From Planctomycetota bacterium (lineage in GTDB: Bacteria > Planctomycetota > SKW154), in assembly GCA_026418755.1 (NCBI GenBank), contig JAOAAR010000060.1, positions 1-8,847 of the forward strand: a stretch of 8,847 nt of DNA, read 5' to 3'. The notes under the pieces were generated by a model that saw nothing but the letters and a program-made list of their open reading frames with translations, was not told the origin of the DNA and searched no databases. Of the stretch, positions 5,545-8,847 are shown piece by piece. A program made the position numbers and the translations under genes. The stretch's first letter is position 1. Each line of letters begins with the position of its first letter.

Positions 5545-6383
5545 TTACCTGCCCCAGAGTTTGATTGTTCCATCCCTGCTACCCGAAGCAAGAAGTTTAC
5601 CATCAGGACTGAAACTGACAGACAAGACCCAATCATTATGTCCCCTCAAAGTCCGCAGTTCTTTTAGGTTGGAGTAATATTCTCTTAATTCTTGCAGTCT
5701 TTTTTCTTGTTCTTCGAGGAGTTTTTTTGCAGTCTGTAGTTTCTCTCTGACTTCTTCGATTTTCTGTTTTATACTCGGTGCGGGACGAAACTCGTAGACC
5801 TTCTGCCAAGCCTCAAGAGATTCTTCTAATCCTTTACTCTTTTCCGTCTCTTCCGCTATTTCCTTCAAACGATAGTACTCTTCTCTTCTTTTCTTAATCA
5901 CGCGGATTTTTTCTTCGAGTTCTTCTGATGGATTGAGTCTCTGTGCTTGTTCGTAGAGTGCGATTGCTTTTGCGAAGTCACCTTCAGAAAGCGCTTTCTC
6001 GGCGTTCTTGATTGTTTCGTCGAAAGAGAGGGTCGGGACTTCAGAAACAGGAGGTGTCGCAACCGGCGGCGTTCCACTTCGTGGTGTCGCTGAACGCACA
6101 GGAGACGGACTGTCAACAGATGGTGTTGGTAATTGGACAAAAGTTTTTCGTTGTTCGAGCGCTGCATCTCTAACAGATTTCTTCAATCCTTCCTTCGCTT
6201 CGGCAAGAGAAGATTCTTTTATCGAAGCGGCGGCGCAGAAAGAATAACATAACGGTCGTTGAAGACTCTTTCTGGGGCGACATTTTGGATTGAGAGAAAG
6301 GTTTTTTGTTCGATGAGGTTTCCGCAGGAGGGGCAGAAGAGCGTATCTTTTGCGATTTGCGTTCTTCAACTATCGCATTCCAT
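5545..6383 (-). pseudogene. Broken zinc-ribbon / TPR / coiled-coil / WD40 gene, truncated
   Basis: From ATG 6383 the frame reads MECDS-TGA-RTQIAKDTLF-CPSCG, with C3, the TGA at codon 6, C17 and C20 placed exactly as in the usual MKCPNCG...FCPNCG zinc ribbon, so the TGA (6368-6366) stands for a Cys. That frame runs on through ERVFNDRYVILSA and stops near 6212. A second frame, shifted by one base near 6235, carries on to 5545: a Pro/Ser/Thr-rich linker, one TPR (AEKALSEGDFAKAIALYEQA), a charged coiled coil, and one WD40 blade (LRGHNDWVLSVSFSPDGKLLASGS...TIKLW) before a stop. One blade cannot close a propeller, so the 3' end is lost. A TTG at 6369 opens the long frame but has no ribosome site, and its first 45 residues are out-of-frame zinc-ribbon DNA. 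The original role is unknown; some Ser/Thr kinases begin in a similar way. Confidence 0.7.
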
Positions 6384-6416
6384 TTTCGTTCTACCTATTT
6401 TTGCATTTCTACTATT

Positions 6417-6445
6417 ATTATTCAGCGCAACACTCAATCTGTCAA
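6417..6445 (-). promoter_or_regulatory. Near-consensus promoter of the zinc-ribbon/WD40 pseudogene
   Basis: The minus strand has a perfect TTGACA (6445-6440), a 17-nt spacer and AATAAT (6422-6417). A start point near 6410 gives a leader of about 27 nt to ATG 6383, which supports that ATG as the original start. The promoter looks intact although the gene is broken. Confidence 0.75.
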
Positions 6446-6545
6446 CAAATAACCTGACTCATTGAAGTAGGAAGGCACATAGGTATGCGGTTCAAATTTA
6501 TGAGAGAAGAATGCTACAAACCAGCAGGCTCAGGGCTAACCAATT

Positions 6546-6689
6546 ATGAAACTTGCTCTGGCACAATATATAACTTCCTCCTACTTACTGTTAATTATAC
6601 GGTTAAGTGCATTTTTTGTTTGCGTATTGGATGGAACGCAATGGTTCAAACGATGGTTTTTGGCGGATGGAGATTGTCGCTTGCGGTAG
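6546..6689 (+). CDS. Possible 47-residue single-pass membrane peptide, unrecognised
   Basis: ATG 6546 to TAG 6689. The peptide begins MKLALAQYITSSYLLLIIRL and has one hydrophobic stretch (about 9-28), then a basic Trp-rich part (WFKRWF). No good Shine-Dalgarno precedes it. Its end lies inside the flippase promoter. It could be the start of a lost membrane gene, a small membrane peptide or chance. The rest of 6446-6673 shows nothing else I can support. Confidence 0.2.
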   Translation: MKLALAQYITSSYLLLIIRLSAFFVCVLDGTQWFKRWFLADGDCRLR

Positions 6690-6702
6690 GAGTATTTATA
6701 AT
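6674..6702 (+). promoter_or_regulatory. Promoter of the flippase operon
   Basis: TTGTCG (6674-6679), a 17-nt spacer and a perfect TATAAT (6697-6702). The predicted start near 6709 leaves a leader of about 23 nt holding AGGA 8 nt before the TTG start at 6732. Confidence 0.65.
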
Positions 6703-6731
6703 GTTACGAAAAGTTTATCAGGAAAAGTGGA

Positions 6732-8057
6732 TTGAGTGAGAAGAGTGACAGGAGAAAGTTGGTATTAAATTTTCTCTCGCTTTCTTTCACGCGGGGATTT
6801 GGATACATTTTCCCTCTCATTACGGTTCCATATCTTGTTCGGGTGCTGGGTCCTGTCAATTTCGGCGGGGTTGCGTTCGTTCAGGCGCTTAATGTTTATT
6901 TTTCTTTTCTTGTGAATTATGGATTTGACCTTTCCGCCACCAAAGAGGTTGCGCAGAACAGGGAAGACAAAGAGAAGGTGAAAGAGATTTACAACTCTGT
7001 AAGAGGTGCTCGTATTCTTCTCGCATCAATCGGTTTTCTCATTTACTTTTCTATTGTGTGGTTTATACCCCAGTTTAGAACCGACACTCCGCTCTTTTTG
7101 GGTGGCTTTTGCATCCCGTTGGCAAATTCTCTGGTTCAAACATGGTTTCTTTTGGGAATAGAGAGGATGAACTTCATCCCTTTACTGAACAGTTTGGGAA
7201 ATATTGCATACACCGCAGCGGTTTTTCTGTTCATAAGAGAGAGTTCCCACTATGTGTATGCATTGCCTTTGAGAGCGTTAGGTTACGCTGTTGAAGGGGT
7301 AGGTGGTATGGTGGTGATACGATACAGATTGGGGATACACTCTCTGGTACCACGATGGAAGGGTATATCCAGGCAATTGAAAGAGGGGTGGCGCTTATTT
7401 CTTTCTGTCATTACCTCCACTTCATATCGGTATAGCAACACTTTGATACTCGGTTTTCTCGCTCCTATGGATGTGGTCGGTTATTATGCTGCTGCGGAGA
7501 AGATGCTCCACGCTGCGTGGATGCTGGTAGTTCTTCCTGTTTCGCAGTCAGTTTATCCACATGTTGCGCGACTTGTGAAGAAATCGAAGAGGGACGCCCT
7601 TCAATTTGTTCGCAAACTGCTGTTCTTCTTCGGTGGTAGCACATATTTGCTTTCGTTCTCCATCTCACTTTTAGCAGTCCCCATAGTAGAGATTGTGTTA
7701 GGGAGCGGCTACAGAGAATCGGTTGTAGTAGTCAGGACTCTGGCATTTTTACTCTTTTTCATAGGAATGGGAGATATTTTGGGAAATCAAATCATGTTGC
7801 CGTTCAATTTTGTAAAGGCTTACTCCTTCATCTATGTGATAGCAAATGGGGTGAACATAACTCTATCGGTTTTTCTCGTACCTTATTTACGGCAGTTCGG
7901 TGCCTCTGTGGCGGTAGTTGCCACAGAGGCGTTCATACCACTGGCTATGTATGTTTATATTCGCAAGAAAGGTATACGAATAATAAAAACGATTTTGCCT
8001 GAAAATGGCTCAATACCCCAGCAAGACAGAGCGGAATTGCAAGAAGAGAGAAAGTGA
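6732..8057 (+). CDS. Wzx/RfbX-type polysaccharide (oligosaccharide) flippase, 441 aa
   Basis: Polytopic inner-membrane protein of the polysaccharide transporter (PST) branch of the MOP superfamily, which flips lipid-linked sugar units to the outer face for O-antigen, capsule or exopolysaccharide assembly. The N-terminus is diagnostic: FGYIFPLITVPYLVRVLGP at about 23-41, then NFGGVAFVQALNVYFSFLVNYGFDLSATKEVA, with the NYGFDLSATKEVA motif near 62-74. About 12-14 hydrophobic segments follow through residue 420, then a charged tail. Length is usual for the family. The start is TTG at 6732 with AGGA 8 nt upstream and a promoter at the right distance; no in-frame ATG is better placed. The stop TGA shares its A with the next start codon, so the two genes are coupled. 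The substrate cannot be read from sequence. Confidence 0.9.
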   Translation: MSEKSDRRKLVLNFLSLSFTRGFGYIFPLITVPYLVRVLGPVNFGGVAFVQALNVYFSFLVNYGFDLSATKEVAQNREDKEKVKEIYNSVRGARILLASIGFLIYFSIVWFIPQFRTDTPLFLGGFCIPLANSLVQTWFLLGIERMNFIPLLNSLGNIAYTAAVFLFIRESSHYVYALPLRALGYAVEGVGGMVVIRYRLGIHSLVPRWKGISRQLKEGWRLFLSVITSTSYRYSNTLILGFLAPMDVVGYYAAAEKMLHAAWMLVVLPVSQSVYPHVARLVKKSKRDALQFVRKLLFFFGGSTYLLSFSISLLAVPIVEIVLGSGYRESVVVVRTLAFLLFFIGMGDILGNQIMLPFNFVKAYSFIYVIANGVNITLSVFLVPYLRQFGASVAVVATEAFIPLAMYVYIRKKGIRIIKTILPENGSIPQQDRAELQEERK

Positions 8058-8847
8058 TGGTATTCTGGGTGGTAGTGATTTCAGTGGCGGTTTTTGTGGC
8101 GTCTTTTTTGCGGACGCACTTGGTTGCAGATGTTTTTACCTGCGTTTTCGCTTTAGCGGCACTTTTGATGCACCATCTCATCCACAATGAGAGAAAGGAG
8201 GTAGGAGTAACCCTCTCTCTTTATGCAGGAGTAAGTGTATGCTTCGGAAGTGGGTTGTTACACTGGAAAGGGAAGGAGTTTGATGGGCGTATTATATTTG
8301 TAGTTACTCTTTGCACCGTTTTTGCTCTGTATGAGATGGTGAGGCTTGTCCGTAAAGCGATAGGAGGGGGAGATAGCAGTTATGAGAATTTTATGAAGGC
8401 GTTACTTTTGCTAGTCTGTGCGGTGCTTGCGGTATCGCAGGTAATTGTTGCACCTTCGTCGGCGATTCCTGTAATTGAAAAGGGTTACGCCGTTTCCCTT
8501 TTTATGGTTCTTCTACCTATTCTGGTAAAGGAATGGAGAAGAGATGGTAAGAGTTTATCTCAAAAAAAGGGGACAATCTACTTTGTTTGCTTCACTTTAT
8601 TGGCTGTATGTTGCACTGGGATAGTTGAGGCGGCTATCCTTCGTCTACAACTTAATAGTGCTGACAGAGACTGGCTGCTGGCGATTGTTAGACGAAGCAA
8701 AAGCGACTCGTTGAGCGCATCTGCGCTGCGGCGGCTGCTTGAGATGGAGGGCGATGAAGGAAAGATGGGTCTGTTGGAGTGCTATGGAAGATTTTTGTCT
8801 GAGGAGGAGCGCAGGCGACTAACCAAGGATGTTGGTCTGCGTATTGC
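8057..8847 (+). CDS. Unrecognised multi-pass membrane protein (3' end beyond window)
   Basis: ATG 8057 overlaps the flippase stop by one base, and the frame stays open for 263 codons to the right edge. About seven hydrophobic segments lie near residues 2-18, 23-42, 51-69, 78-97, 113-131, 143-158 and 174-194. After them comes a soluble part rich in charged residues and Leu (from about 201: ADRDWLLAIVRRSKS, then SALRRLLEME and LSEEERRRL) that could start a helical-repeat domain. I recognise no family. Coupling to a flippase suggests a role in surface-polysaccharide synthesis or export, for example an accessory or ligase-like membrane protein, but this rests only on context. Composition matches the flippase gene. 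Confidence 0.82.
   Translation, partial: MVFWVVVISVAVFVASFLRTHLVADVFTCVFALAALLMHHLIHNERKEVGVTLSLYAGVSVCFGSGLLHWKGKEFDGRIIFVVTLCTVFALYEMVRLVRKAIGGGDSSYENFMKALLLLVCAVLAVSQVIVAPSSAIPVIEKGYAVSLFMVLLPILVKEWRRDGKSLSQKKGTIYFVCFTLLAVCCTGIVEAAILRLQLNSADRDWLLAIVRRSKSDSLSASALRRLLEMEGDEGKMGLLECYGRFLSEEERRRLTKDVGLRI

Noticed and set aside
5317..5667. 116-residue plus-strand ORF
   Set aside because: Antisense to the hutU and WD40 relics, low-complexity Pro/Ser/Thr/His composition and no ribosome site.
5545..6369. Intact 274-residue gene from TTG 6369
   Set aside because: No ribosome site, and the first 45 residues are the wrong frame of a clear zinc-ribbon sequence; ATG 6383 has the matching promoter.
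6485..6739. 84-residue plus-strand ORF before the flippase
   Set aside because: Poor ribosome site, no recognisable family, and it spans the flippase promoter and start. Kept out as chance, though a short overlap with the TTG start is possible.

Overview
The window looks like chromosomal DNA from an anaerobic, probably Gram-negative bacterium of an uncultured or poorly sampled lineage. Evidence for a bacterium: sigma70-type promoters (TTGACA/TATAAT-like), purine-rich Shine-Dalgarno sites, tightly overlapping genes and the standard code (TGA ends three intact genes, TGG is Trp). An NfnAB-type ferredoxin/NAD(P) transhydrogenase points to ferredoxin-based fermentative metabolism. No taxon can be named from the sequence alone.

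Layout. (1) Positions 1-3362, minus strand: one compact operon, nfnA > nfnB > tatA-like > yihY/brkB-like. It is driven by a clear promoter at 3335-3362; the first three genes are joined by tight or overlapping junctions, and the last gene runs off the left edge. (2) Positions 3363-3757: a gap with a good plus-strand intrinsic terminator, which could end a short unannotated RNA, a possible 46-residue minus ORF, and a 5' remnant of a GH57 glycoside hydrolase/glucanotransferase gene directly behind glgA. (3) Positions 3758-5209, minus strand: full-length glycogen synthase glgA, with unusual substitutions in conserved motifs. (4) Positions 5210-6445: glgA promoter and a palindrome, a 5' remnant of urocanate hydratase (hutU), then a decayed zinc-ribbon/TPR/WD40 gene that still has a near-consensus promoter. 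(5) Positions 6446-8847, plus strand: a divergent operon with a polysaccharide (PST/Wzx-type) flippase followed by a coupled, unrecognised multi-pass membrane protein that runs off the right edge.

How it fits together. nfnAB balances NADH, NADPH and reduced ferredoxin. glgA with the GH57 relic looks like what is left of a glycogen-metabolism gene pair. The right end is cell-surface polysaccharide export. The main oddity is that three separate minus-strand genes (GH57, hutU, zinc-ribbon/WD40) survive only as 5' pieces that keep start sites and, in one case, a promoter. This suggests a local deletion/recombination hot spot or genome-wide gene decay. I saw no CRISPR array, tRNA, rRNA, transposase or toxin-antitoxin pair, and no clear case for a wholly new system. 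The most open items are the possible small RNA divergent from nfnA and the zinc-ribbon gene with TGA at a cysteine codon.
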